Positions 37,492 through 48,719 of a DNA stretch of 64,000 bases are shown here, piece after piece; the stretch's first letter is position 1; each line of letters opens with the position of its first letter. The notes below the pieces were generated by a model that had not been told where the DNA came from, did no database searches, and saw nothing but the letters and a program-made list of their open reading frames with translations. Both the position numbers and the translations under genes were made by a program. The stretch is from Gentiana macrophylla (taxonomy: Eukaryota > Streptophyta > Magnoliopsida > Gentianales > Gentianaceae): the NCBI GenBank assembly GCA_026214975.1, contig CM047813.1:35435871-35499870 (forward strand), in the 5' to 3' direction.

Positions 37492-37501
37492 CTTATTGGA
37501 T

Positions 37502-37700
37502 GAGAATATAGAGAAGAGGTCTGCACGGAGAATATAGAGAATTAGAGGTCTTTCGGCACTGCTGCGGAGAATTAGGGTTTTGTGTGAGTGTGTTAAACAG
37601 TGGAAACAGTGGAAACAGTGGAGAATATAGAGAAGAGGTCTGCACTTATTCCGTTGAAACAGTGGAAACAGTGGAAAGAATAGAGAAGAGGTCTGCACGG
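37502..37700 (+). repeat. Short direct repeats inside the Mutator-like element
   Basis: The run GAGAATATAGAGAAGAGG recurs at 37502 and 37620 and, with one change, near 37677, each followed by TCTGCAC. Blocks of GTGGAAACA recur between them (about 37600-37680). The interior has expanded by tandem duplication. Confidence 0.65.
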
Positions 37701-37994
37701 AGATGGTGGTGGTATTGGGCAGAAAATAGTCAACGAGATGATGAAGGGAAACTGGTCACTGTAAAATAATAAAACAAACAAAAATAACAAGCAGCCAGAA
37801 ATGTCCTATTCTATTCCTTCTCATGTTTGAGGTTGAAGCAGCAGCACAAAACCCACCTTCCCAAAATTGGCCCCGCCTCGTCAATCATCGGCGTTCTCCT
37901 TTTATTTTCCAAAAGAGTCGATCTAATTTTTTGGTGAAGAGAAATAAGTTAATTTGAGAAATAAGTTTGTCCTTCTAAAAAAGAAATAAGTTTG

Positions 37995-38190
37995 TTTTAG
38001 TTAATTGGAAAACAAGGGCAAAACAGGAAAAACAATAACGTTCAGGATATTTCGATAAAATATTCGTTAGTATTTGTCGAATTGTTATTTGACGGTTTTG
38101 AAAAATCACAGGAAGTTAAAAGTATATTTTTAAATCATAATGGAAGAAAGCGTTTGATTAGCGAACCACGAGGGTAAAATGTTTTTTCCC
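37995..38190 (-). repeat. Right terminal inverted repeat of the Mutator-like element
   Basis: Inverted partner of 35349-35545, diverged by scattered substitutions and short indels, followed by the 9-bp duplication. Confidence 0.85.
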
Positions 38191-38385
38191 TAATTATAAT
38201 CAAAAGCTTTTTAGTAATTTCATTTTAAAATCAATGATTAACTAATTTCGTTAATATTATGATGTTAACCTTTTTTTTTTTTTTTTTGGAAGTGATTTTA
38301 ACACTTATATCACATAAATTAGAATATGGGAAGTATTAGATAATATGAAGATTAAATGAATATGGATAAATATACTAAACAAAAA

Positions 38386-38637
38386 GTGGGCGTATCAATT
38401 CAGATAAATGGCATCCTGCGTATGGATATGGCGAAATAAACTCTACAATGGAGTTGAGGATAGACACCCGCCAATCACAGTTTTGATTTCTAATGTGGCA
38501 ACCCGAGTTAGAAATCTTAGATTAGCATTGGACTTGATTAATTGTTTTTTTTTCTCAGTATTGTACTCTATGAACTTTCCAATTTTTGATTGAAATAAAA
38601 GCTCGTTTCCTCAACCAAAAAAAATAACAAAAAAATT
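38386..38637 (+). mobile_element. 5'-truncated LINE 3' end with 13-bp target duplication
   Basis: The target duplication TACTAAACAAAAA is perfect (38373-38385 and 38638-38650). The insert contains a short frame WIWRNKLYNG typical of the C-terminal region of plant LINE ORF2, then a non-coding tail with GAAATAAAAGC and an A-rich 3' end. The 250-bp length fits a strongly truncated insertion. Confidence 0.75.
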
Positions 38638-38802
38638 TACTAAACAAAAACGTAATACATCAATTGATAAAATTTATTTCGTTATTAGATGGTTATGAAT
38701 AAAATTCACAAATTTCATTGGTTTTAAATAAATTACAATTTACAAAAGATTTTTTTTATCATCATTGAACAAATAATCTAAATAATAACATTATTTGCTA
38801 GA

Positions 38803-39101
38803 TACTGATACGTCAAGCCCACAAAAGAGCCTGCGGATTCACATTAAGTTTGTACGTAGCCTAATAACGAATAGGGTCTTCGGCCCAATCAGCCCCTCAA
38901 CCTGTCTTTGGAGTTTGACGATTTGTTACGCAAATGGGTTCAGGGCCGTAGTGTTCAGAGGTGTCTGCTGCCGGGAACCCTCGGCTCGGTGATTAACCTC
39001 GCCTGTTGATTCCCCAACTTTGCCTCTCACTCCCTAGGAGCGATTGGACCTCGCCACTATTTTCTTCTCTGCGATCGATCATCGCTGCTCGGGGATGGGA
39101 C
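38803..39101. repeat. Repeat segment shared with 32115-32210
   Basis: Starts TGATACGTCAAGCCC and shares about 90 bp with 32115 onward (AAAAGAGCCTGCGGAT is exact). Family unknown; it abuts the gag fragment that follows. Confidence 0.5.
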
Positions 39102-40630
39102 CTAGGTGTTCTTGAATGAGCCGACGTTCCTCAGGTCACTTGGTGGTGGAGTGAACGCTCCCCTCTCGTTAGTGCAATGGGAGGGAGGATCATGTTGTCG
39201 AACTGGGAAGTCAATGTATCGGTCTGTAATGGGCGACTTCAACGGTGGGACGAACTCACTGATCCGGAAGGTCGGCTTTCCGAGGCGGATAAGTTCTCTA
39301 TTGGTTTGATGGATCCTTTCAGCATAAGCAGCGTGGGCAAGCAATGCTTTCGCGTAGATCTCATCGTATGCTTCCGCCTCGCGGGGAAGGCGATCTGACG
39401 AGCACGACGGCCGAGGCGCGTTAGGCGCTTTTTTTTCTTTCCGCCCGGCGGCGATGGCGGCGGTTTCTTGGACTGCTTGTCGAGGTGATCTGCGCGTCGT
39501 CTTGGTGAATGTCTTCACCCGGCGCGGTCGACGATCGTTGATCGTTGGGGTCATGGTGTGCGATGTCGTGACCGCCTGAGAGACCCTCCACGTCCTGGAT
39601 CCGCATTACCTTTCCTTTTCTCTTGGGTGGAAGATCGTCGCTTTCGAGACAATGCTCGCCGAGTTTCAACAGCATTTTCTTCGTGTCAAGAGATTCGATG
39701 AAGCTTGGAGGAAATGTGGTGAACACGATGAAAGTCGATGAATCCGAGACGGAACCAATGAAAATCGATGAATCGATAGGGAATTCGATCGTACATTCCT
39801 TGAATCCTGTTTTTCCGATGGAGATCTCGTTGAAGATCTGGAAACCCGAACGAACTAAATGAGGCTTCCAATGAAGGCCGGCCGGAACTGAAGTTGGGCA
39901 GTTTTAGGCCGCCGGAAATCCCAAATTAACCGTGAATCTGACCAGAAAATGCTAAGAATGTCGAGTTCCCGGTAACGGAGCCAACTGATAACATCGGAAT
40001 TATCACAAACAAGATTATGTGGTGGATAAATGGCTAATTAAGTGTGGTTTTGTATGTTTTATGTCATTTAGTCTCAAGAACAATATAAAGATCAAGTACA
40101 ATAAAATGGGGTGTTTTTTTGGGGGGATTATGGCTGAGCCAAGGTGGTACACCACGTGCTTTGAGTTTAAGGGATCAAGCCAAATAATGTGGTGTTGACT
40201 GTTATTTTCACGTAGTTATGGTGTGTGGGGGAGCACCTCTGTTTATAGATGACATAGTTGGTATTTACAATAGGGCGGTAAGATGCGTGTGTCGATGGGC
40301 GAGCTCTGATAGGCGGGCTTATGTCGAGGCAGCTGCGAGCTCTGTCTTGGTATTTGTTTGTGTGCTTGTTTAAGCGATTGGGTTTTGCCCGAGTTTGTTG
40401 GCGAGATGAGTGGTCGGGGCCCCGGTGTCCGAAATGAATCAGTATCTGAGTTTGGTCATCATCTTCCGTCTCGGCTGTTGGCGAGAGCTTGTGGGGGTAT
40501 GAAACGGGCCCTATTTCCTTTGTGTGACTGGGCTTATGATGGGCGTGCTAGCTGGGCCGCGGGCTTTACCCTTTGTTGGGATCTCGCCGTTCTTGGTTTA
40601 TCACCAAGAGACATACACAACCATAGATCT
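39102..40630 (-). mobile_element. 5' end of a minus-strand Gypsy element: LTR, primer site, gag N-terminus
   Basis: A primer-site-like TGGCTCCGTTACCGGGAA (minus strand, 39982-39965) resembles the tRNA-Asp type site of Athila elements with two changes. To its right an LTR end TGATAACATCGG starts at 39986. To its left, on the minus strand, three overlapping frames (39871-39686, 39726-39421, 39554-39102) form one frameshifted, charged protein of gag type that includes DEIYAKALLAHAAYAERIH. The element is truncated near 39100. The outer LTR edge near 40630 is a guess. Confidence 0.45.
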
Positions 40631-40639
40631 ATGGATTGA

Positions 40640-42190
40640 TCCAAGGGTGAACAAAGGTGCAAAAGTCTTGATCAAGTACAATGTCTTATCACCCTTTCCA
40701 TCTACTTTCTTTGTTTGTTATGCAATGGATATCTCATGCTTGGGAGCTCCATTTCAGCTGATATTAAGCTTCATACATCCGATAAGTCAACTTTCTTCGA
40801 CTTTGAGATTCAAATCAAACAACTAGTTTGGACTTGGTTGATATTTTGTTGTTGGTGATTGTTTGGTCTATAAAGGGGGTTCACCTGCAATTGGGAGAGA
40901 CTATTGCTACTATTGCCAAAGATAAGGCTTTGTTCATTCCCTTCGAACTATCTTAGCTTTAAATCTTAATAATTTGAGATAATTTAAGACTTTGTAACAG
41001 ACAGATTGTTCAGTTCTATGGACTGTCTTATGGCTGATAGTTGGTAGTTGTGGCTTGGGATCTTTGTTGGTTATCATCAACAACTCTAAGCATTTAGAGA
41101 TTGATACTTTATTATTTTACCAGAGAAATGCTTGCAGATAGTGAAGTTGCAGTTTTCGAGCAGTATAATATGTGGAAATGTCATAAGCCAGTATTGACTA
41201 AGTGTTTAAGGTTTGGTTTGTGATTGCATTGTTGATAGACACTTGTAATACCTGATACTATCATTAATAAAAGAATCTTAGTTCTTAGAAGGTTTACAAA
41301 TATAGATCTCACGGTCTGGTACATGATTGACAACAACACTAGGGGTGTTTTACATCTAGTTATTGGAATCAGTATAAATCCTTTTGTTCCCCATTTACTG
41401 CACCTTGCGAGCTTTGTTTCAATGTTGTGATTATTTCCTGAGCTAATACATTGTTTGAGCAACCATCCGTAAGCATTACATCATCAGAATGTAGATCAAA
41501 ACTTAAGCATTATGTGCGAATCAGAACATCATCAATCTTGACCTAATCAAGCTAAGTTTGGTTCTCATTAATTGAGGATTAGAACACTTGCACTAAATGT
41601 CATTTGAGGGAATTTAAATCTTATTTGTTTGGTAAAATAACCATTCACCCCTCTGTTCCACTTAGTTACTTTTTGAATCGTATCAATTGGTATCAGAGAC
41701 GGTTTATTTGTGCAAACTGTTTAACTATATCCTGAAAACATAACTACAACGACTTTCACAAAGTCTCAACATGGCATGTCTGGTATGAGGCCACCATACT
41801 TTACTGGAGTTCATTTTGATCACCGAAAAAAGGCTGTGAGACTTCATCTTAAATCACTTGATCTTGATCTTTGGTATGTTATTGAAGATGGACCTTTTGT
41901 CCCAATAAAAACAAGAGGAAGAAGCTGATAAGAAAAAAAAGATCTATGTGAATCCTAGATCAATGACCATTTTCATCAATGAATTGATTATTGAAGATGC
42001 CAGGTATGCTTCTCTTTGCAAATCTGCAAAAGAAAATGGATCTTAACTTAAACTGAAATAAGAAGGTACCAACATAGTAAAGAAATCAAATCAACATTCT
42101 TATGCATTCCTGTGAATGTTTTCAAAATGAAACCTAATGAATCTGTTTGTGAGATGGATGTTTTTTTGTTATAAAAAAAAAAAAAAAACC
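40640..42190 (+). mobile_element. 5' fragment of a Copia element: LTR part, primer site, start of gag
   Basis: TTGGTATCAGAGACGG at 41690-41705 is a tRNA-Met type primer site directly after a Copia-like LTR end (CACCCCTCTGTTCCACTTAG). The following sequence encodes MRPPYFTGVHF, then LKSLDLDLWYVIEDGPFVP, the N-terminal part of a Copia gag (DUF4219/UBN2 type). It degrades after about 41920, and an A run at 42172-42187 is near its end. The left LTR limit is not defined. Confidence 0.6.
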
Positions 42191-42475
42191 ATTGATGTTT
42201 TGAAAGAATTTAATGTAGAGATTTGATACAAGTTTCATACAACCGTCGTACCATAGAAATCTTTATTCCAAATATGTAAAGGATATTTATAATAAAGATC
42301 ACAGTATCAACACATTAATACAAACTTTTTTTTGGAAAGGAATTAATTCCAAATTTTCTCACAGAACGTCTCACAGAACCTTCAAACTCAAATATTCCAC
42401 ACGGCATAAATAAATAACTATTCACGAACACACACTTTCTGTACAGATCTTTACATCAAAAAAAGCCACAGTAGG

Positions 42476-44051
42476 TCACAGGTTGATGACCCTGAATAAA
42501 ATAAAATAAAATAAATTCATCAGCCAAGTCGCGACTCTGAAAACTACAACATGCAGGCTAGCATCTTCAAGAACCTTCAACTGAAGAATAACCTGCCAAA
42601 ACATACTCCCCATCTAGGAAAATCCTTGTACACGGAATCTCTATTGCACATCATTGAATGAGCGACGTGTGTATATATATATAAACCGCATTGTCAACCA
42701 CCCTACATTGTCATTTTACACATGTATGTACATAGTAGAAGCTCTGTTTCAGCTTTTCCAAGTGCAGAATTCATACAAAAGGCATGAATGTCTGTATGTG
42801 TCTTTAAGAATGAGATGTAGACTTTGTGTACCCCCCAACTCATACCTGAATTGGCCATCATCAGCAAAGCTATTATTAGCCTCTCAAATTGTGGATGTAA
42901 CTTGTAAGAACAAATTAACACTAGATTAAGCATATTTACCTTCAGATCTTTTGCACTGGTAGAACCACTCCCGAATTTATTAGATTCGGCATTACCATGT
43001 GCTATATTTTCATTCTCCTCTTCCCGGCATCCACGACTGTAGGATGCAATTACTCTCCTCTATACCAATAACCACACGAAATTTTTTTTTTTATAAAAAA
43101 CCACTGACCAAATCAGATTAATAATCTCGGAACACAAACTCTGGTAATAAGTGCAACATATGAGAAAACAGGTCTAAAGGAAGTTGAACAGTCAACACAG
43201 TGAAATCACCTATGATCTAAATAGCAGGATTTATAACTTACATGATATTCACACTCAGGGCTCTGTAAATTAACAGAGAGATTCATCATCAATGTCACTA
43301 TCTGCACAGAATGATCATTTCATTCAGTAACGAAATTCTGAAGCAATTCAAGTGAATCAGAAAATCAACACACAAAATTCAGTAGCAAGTGGATAATGCC
43401 CAAAAATAGATCTCTACCATGAAGAAAATATATATAGTAAAAGAGGTATATGGTCAACCTTTGAGTGATGCTTGATTCAGAATATTATATTGTTCATTAT
43501 AAAAGAATGATGCATCTAATGAAATTTGTTTGAAGAGAAATTAAGTGTTCAGAATAACCTACCATCTTCATGAGTAAAGGATAATTTCATCAATAACTCA
43601 ATCAAACACCTCGATTGTAATTATCAAATGCTAGAAATAATAATGTTAAAAAGTAAATCAATGCAGACAATGCTTAATCCCATTACGCCTTCATCCCGAG
43701 GTAAATAATCCCCTCTCCAAACCCTTGGATTACTTAATCCCACATCTTTGGTATAATTTAATTAAATGGGATTACTAATCCCAGGCAAAAACTTAACTAA
43801 ACAAAGGATAATACATCACCCACCCTTGTCTCATCTGGTGAACACATTCAGTAGAGAGAGATATTCTCAACCTAGATTCTGCTTCTCCTCCATGAAGAGG
43901 AAGTGGATATTCTAAAATTAAGCACATTGAACATTTTCAATATTCAGCTATCAGCATTTATGCTCTTATCCTGAGACTAAAACGGAGCACATAGGTAACA
44001 ACCGATTCCTGTTAAAGTAATGAATGTCTTTGAAATCTGATTTTGAGAAGG

Positions 44052-44082
<31 letters not shown>

Positions 44083-44820
44083 TGAAAATCTGAATTACCG
44101 TCTCCACATTGATGGAGTCCATTTGGCTTAGTCTCTGTAAGTGATCACTAGCTGCCGGATCAAAGATGCTTCCAAGAAAACTATAAACCTTTTCAAAATC
44201 TGGTACAACTGCTACAAAATAGAACAGGCAAAACAGCTTAATCAGTTAAATAATAATAATAATAAATACAAGCATAACTAACTTTCATTTGTGGTTTTAT
44301 TGCAGGAATCACAGGAATTGAAGTTTTATAAGTTAGGATGTAAGAAGCACTGGATAAGTTCTAGAATGAGCCAAGAATAGGATAGAAGTATTGGTAGGAG
44401 TAAACGGCTAGCATGAGTTTTGTCTTGGTGACCATTCTTTTTTTCTTGGCATCTGTCCGCCTATCCATGGGTGTACTTTCTTGAATATCTTAAATAGAGT
44501 GAAGTGGATTATAATTAAAGGAGAAACCCAAACTCTTTCGGGAAACCCCACAGCCCCTCATAAGCAAAGGGTAAGTAAAAAAACAAGAGTGCATATGTTA
44601 TAACAACCATCACAATACTAATCCCTCCTACCCCTCCCTGTGACCTGTCTTCCAACGGAAACCAGGTCCACAAAATAATATTATTAATAATTGTACATAA
44701 TACTTGGTAACCTGCCCGCCCTCCTCTTCACTCCTCTTCATCAATTACTACTAAAATAAAAATTCAGAGAATGAACTGCTGCTCAATCTATGCACAAGCT
44801 TTTGAAGAAAGAACACACAC

Positions 44821-44854
<34 letters not shown>

Positions 44855-47171
44855 GCACAAGCTCCTCGTGACATTCTAGCAAAATAAACAGGTTGATGAA
44901 TGTGGATAAGCATTGAAACAACTAACTTAACAGATGAGGCATGAGGATACTGAGATTAGGTAAGGTCAGATCGGCAAATAATTGTCTGTCATTCAGAAAA
45001 TTGCTGCTAGATAACATAAAATGTAGATTTGATTTAGTTTTGGAAAAGAGTATGTTCCATGACACTATCTTGACGATCATTAGAAATTTCTGAAATGACC
45101 ACCCAAAAAAATATATTATATCTGCCAGCCACACACATTATGCTCGAGAAAAACTACAAAATATAAAAAACCTCACCTCTACTTGGTGTATCATCTTCCT
45201 TCTGTGCATGATCTTTTACTGCACTAACGGGACAGCTCAAGTGAGAACTTTCATTACTGCTAGGGCTGTAATTATGTGGAACGTTGGCAGTATCCAAGGC
45301 CGTCTCATCTGGGAAAGAGGCATCCCAAATAGTAAAAAAAAACTGATATCATCCTACTCCCATGTAACATAAAGAAACAGAGAACAGAATCCAAACACAA
45401 GAGGAAACCTTTTATCATATGTGAAGCACTAGCTGTTGGTAGTGTACTATAAACCCAAGGAGACAAAAATGTACTTTGAAGTGGAATTCTGGGTATGGAC
45501 AAGGAATCAGGCCTAATAGCACACTTTGTTTCAAGCAAAGAAGATGAGGGCTGCACTTGTCCGGCAAACTTGGTCGCATCTGTAGCAGGCGGACAATTGA
45601 ATAAAAGGAAGACCCCAAGGAATTAACTAGTACACCATAAACATATGAAGAAAACAGCTCTAACCAAGTTTTGCTGCCTTTTGTGGGTATGGATGAGCAG
45701 CTTTTCTCTTAGGCCTAGGAGGTGGTACATGTTCAGCAGTTCCAGTTTTTTGCACTTTCAAAAAGTACTTCATTGCATGGCATGGCTATGCATCTCGCAA
45801 CATTGCAACGCTCACTGGAATATGTCAGGGACGTTAACCAATACAAACATAAAAAGACATGACTGATGCTTGACTCAGAAATATCAACACAGATCCCAAA
45901 TTATCAGACCCAAGATTATTGGAAGACCCCATCACAGCAACGGTAGAGTACTAGGATAACGATAGCCTCAAAAAGAATTCTCGCAACAGCAGCTTGCTCT
46001 TGTATGTGGCCTAAATTTTCTTTCTCTCTCAACTCTATTAAGTTCTAAGATTGTCTTTAACTAAGCTTAACTTCTTGTTCAATTAATGGCAACCATGCCT
46101 GCATCGTCTTTCAGCAGGCGATGGGAAATATTAAGAACAAAATGAGGTCACTTATGCAAATGAGCAGAATCAGTGCTTATTTAGGGGAAAACTTACCTAC
46201 AACAAGCTCACACATACCCAGGACAATGATATGGCGCATGAACCATACACAATTTAAGAGAAGCCCACATCTTTTCTTCACGCGCAACATAGTTGGCCAG
46301 GTACATGTGCAACAATTGTAGATAAGATCATACCCCTACTTGTACAGCTCAGAGGAAAATAAGAAAGCAAATAACAGGTTTAATTCATTATTTTCGAGCC
46401 GAAACACTGATATTAAGCTAACATATTTAGGATATGTGGATATCTGATTGGGGCTAACAGGAACAAATGTAATATATACATCAATACTAAGAACCAAATC
46501 AAATACATCAAATCACCTGGATAACTGTCTTCGACCCAATAAATGCCTCAATCTTTTTCCAGTCACGATCAAAGCTAAAAGAATCCACACATGAAAATGG
46601 AAGTTAGAAATTTGAAGTTCCAAACATGCATAGAAAATTCAAATTAAAATATTTGCAGCCCATTTGAAAACACAAAAGATTGATATATTGTCCAATCATC
46701 AAATCCCAATTTAAATCAACTACTACATGTTACAGCAAAATGTGGTCAAGCATCATCAATCACATGAACATAATCCACATACATAATCTCTTATTGACCA
46801 GATTTCAACAACCAACATGTTCTTATTCACCTGAACATTTGCCACAATATTTGGGGCTCCACAACACATAGCAAGTGATAGACATACATACGAAGATATA
46901 CTTACAGATGAAGGGCTTCTACAAACTTATCGTGCTCTTCGTCTGTCCAGCTCTCTCTAGACTTGGTAATTGTATACGGCTTCCGGACTCTCTTACTCGG
47001 ATCCTCCGGACCCACACTTGAATCATTCGAACTCAGAGCCGTATTTTTTGGAATTTTATCAAGTTGCTGAGAATCCATACCTGGAAGAGCCATTTTCATC
47101 GAATCCCTCGTTCCAGGATAATAGCAAAAATCTTGACGACCACTAGGTGAATTCGGGTAAGCAGACAACAT
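42476..47171 (-). CDS. REVEILLE (RVE6/RVE8-clade) MYB-like clock transcription factor, nine exons
   Basis: Exons on the minus strand: 47171-46906, 46574-46517, 45793-45665, 45579-45409, 45308-45177, 44211-44099, 43301-43242, 43059-42940, and a tentative last one 42592-42476. The borders are GT/AG and the phases fit, except in exon 3. Exons 1-2 encode [20 protein letters not shown] and [19 protein letters not shown], the single MYB repeat. Exon 3 has [20 protein letters not shown]. Exons 6-7 encode the LCL domain ([28 protein letters not shown]) found in the RVE8 clade, which binds the evening element and activates clock genes through LNK partners. Length would be about 386 residues. The 5-bp duplication in exon 3 may make this a pseudogene. 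The exact paralogue is not resolved. Confidence 0.85.
44052..44080 (+). repeat. Poly(A) run in an RVE intron
   Basis: About 29 A residues, 18 bp from the exon 6 donor, so they are T residues just inside the intron on the coding strand. Confidence 0.9.
44812..44854. repeat. (AC)n/(AT)n microsatellite in an RVE intron
   Basis: CACACA passes into an AT dinucleotide run broken once by ATAC. Confidence 0.9.
45665..45793 (-). pseudogene. RVE exon 3 with disrupted SHAQKYF motif
   Basis: In REVEILLE proteins this exon opens with IRSHAQKYF. Here the sequence before TACTTTTTG reads ATGCATAGC CATGC CATGC AATGAAG: CATGC is duplicated in tandem. The exon is 129 bp, where 124 bp would keep phase with exons 2 and 4. 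Without the duplication the motif would read MHSHAMKYF, already altered at three positions. An alternative acceptor AG directly before TAC (exon 45767-45665) would restore frame but drop seven residues of the DNA-recognition helix. Confidence 0.75.
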
Positions 47172-47690
47172 ATATATATATATATGTACACACTTTCAAT
47201 CGATATTGAACTTCAAATTCACAAACTAATTAAAAAATTCTCTCTTTTTGGATTTCTTGTGTATTGTTTCAGAGGATTGTGTGTGTGTGTTCTTGAGCTT
47301 GAGAGTCGAAGGGAGACGAAGAGGAGGGTTTGGGCATTTCCCTTATGAATGATGATGTAGTAGTCATGTAACAGTGTTTTTTTTATTTTATTTTGTTTTT
47401 GTTTTATTTTATGTGGTAATCAAATTATCTAATTGAATTTGCAAAAGAAATGATTTTTCCCATTTGTGTACGTGTCAGCATATGCCTGGGGTATTTCAAA
47501 GGAAACGCTGAGTCTGATTTAAAAAAAAAAATACACGTGTAGGTTTTGAAAACGGAAACTTGTAAAAGTATGCCTTAACCCGAAAAAGAAAAAGAAAAAG
47601 AAAAAGAAAAAGAAAAAGAAAGGAAAAAAAAAACCTTTAAAAAGGAAAAAAGAAAAAAGAAAAAAGAGAAAAAAACACTATTATTGGCAA
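47172..47690. other. RVE upstream region with AAAAAG microsatellite
   Basis: The leader begins with an AT repeat next to the start codon (47171-47186), then a purine-rich stretch (about 47300-47330). A hexanucleotide run of AAAAAG occupies 47583-47622. No defined evening element or G-box was found by eye. Confidence 0.5.
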
Positions 47691-47869
47691 CGCACCCGAT
47701 CTATCGTTGATATCTCATCTATTGATAAAATGACAATTTATAACGGCACCATAGTTGCTATTTTCGAATAACGTGGATCTGCTATAATTACCATACCTAT
47801 AAGTTTACATTAACTAAATCCAGATTTCTTTTACTTTTGCCAATCTTTAATACAATAAAATTCGAGGAG

Positions 47870-48016
47870 TGATAAAGTCACAACGAAAAGACACAACAAT
47901 GATCTATACCATTGATTATTGCGGGACCTAGATCAATCAATATATGTCCCACAATAATCAATGGTGTAGATCATTATTGTGGCACATTGTTGTGTCTTTT
48001 CGTTGTGACTCTATCA
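47870..48016. mobile_element. Foldback MITE-like element upstream of RVE
   Basis: The left arm starts TGATAAAGTCACAACG, runs through AAAAGACACAACAATG and continues with GATCTA and CCATTGATTATTG. The right arm is its reverse complement through nearly the full length and ends CGTTGTGACTCTATCA. Only about 15 bp separate the arms. There is no coding capacity. Target duplication not identified. Confidence 0.7.
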
Positions 48017-48589
48017 TTTCTCATAAAATTCTGCTTTGAAAATATAAGGTCGATTCCCTCCTCCTCCACATCTTCCACCGGCCGCCCCTCCTTCCTGCTT
48101 CATACCCATTGCCACCACCACAACCTTTTTTGCTGAAACATAACTAACCCATCTCCCTCCATAAAATCATATTCACTACCGTTAACCTCTTAACGATAAC
48201 TTCATAAAACCAGCTCATCTGCGGTGGTGGTGAAGAAATCCTACCCCTTTCACCATCTTCATCTTTTATTATTTGTACACCATAATCTCCACACCATCTT
48301 CTTATAAATACATATTTTTTTTGAAAGAAAAGCTGTAAATATTATGATGCACGGATACTTTATCCTGCAAGCGTATCCCGTATCCAATACGTATCGGATA
48401 CCGATACTCGACGGATACTCTAGATACTCCGTTAGATACGTATTTGGGGCAAATTGTAATTTTCAAAAGTTGGATACTTTACCGGATGACTACAGATACA
48501 GGAATCCGAAGAACATGATACTTAAAAAATGACTTTGAATCTTTATATGTGTACATACACACGTATTTATATACACATTTCCCACTCTT
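48017..48589. other. Intergenic stretch with a GATAC/GTATC-rich block
   Basis: A C/T-rich segment (48050-48130), then at 48352-48505 about a dozen GATAC or GTATC pentamers, mostly as CGGATAC and GTATCCG-like pairs. No gene is seen. The block looks like a piece of an unrecognised dispersed repeat. Confidence 0.4.
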
Positions 48590-48719
48590 GATGTAACTTG
48601 TCTTGGTTGGGGTTGAGATTCAACTGGAGCTACTATTGAGATGGCAAAAATTTGTTCATCCGGAAAGCATTCCTTAATCTCGATGGGTTGCTCTTTTTCC
48701 ATCAGTGTTAACCTTTACA

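Larger units (their letters stand above)
35349..38190. mobile_element. Mutator-like element with ~200-bp inverted termini (possible Pack-MULE)
   Basis: The termini start GGGAAAAAAACATTTTA on the left and end TAAAATGTTTTTTCCC on the right. They pair as inverted repeats over about 200 bp (35349-35545 with 37995-38190). Both sides carry the same 9-bp duplication TAATTATAA (35340-35348 and 38191-38199), the length diagnostic for Mutator-like elements. There is no transposase. The interior has a LysM-like coding fragment and a solo LTR inserted later. Confidence 0.85.

Noticed and set aside
39106..39309. Plus-strand frames opposite the gag-like sequence
   Set aside because: They are shadows of the minus-strand frame. 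The primer-site position supports minus-strand coding.
42703..42940. Read-through of RVE exon 8 as the C-terminus
   Set aside because: A good GTAAAT donor sits after KDLK, and the read-through sequence is hydrophobic and unlike REVEILLE proteins. I kept the spliced last exon, at low confidence.
43670..43800. TAATCCC repeats in an RVE intron as a MITE
   Set aside because: Several TAATCCC and GGGATTA words occur, but I could not find paired termini or a target duplication.
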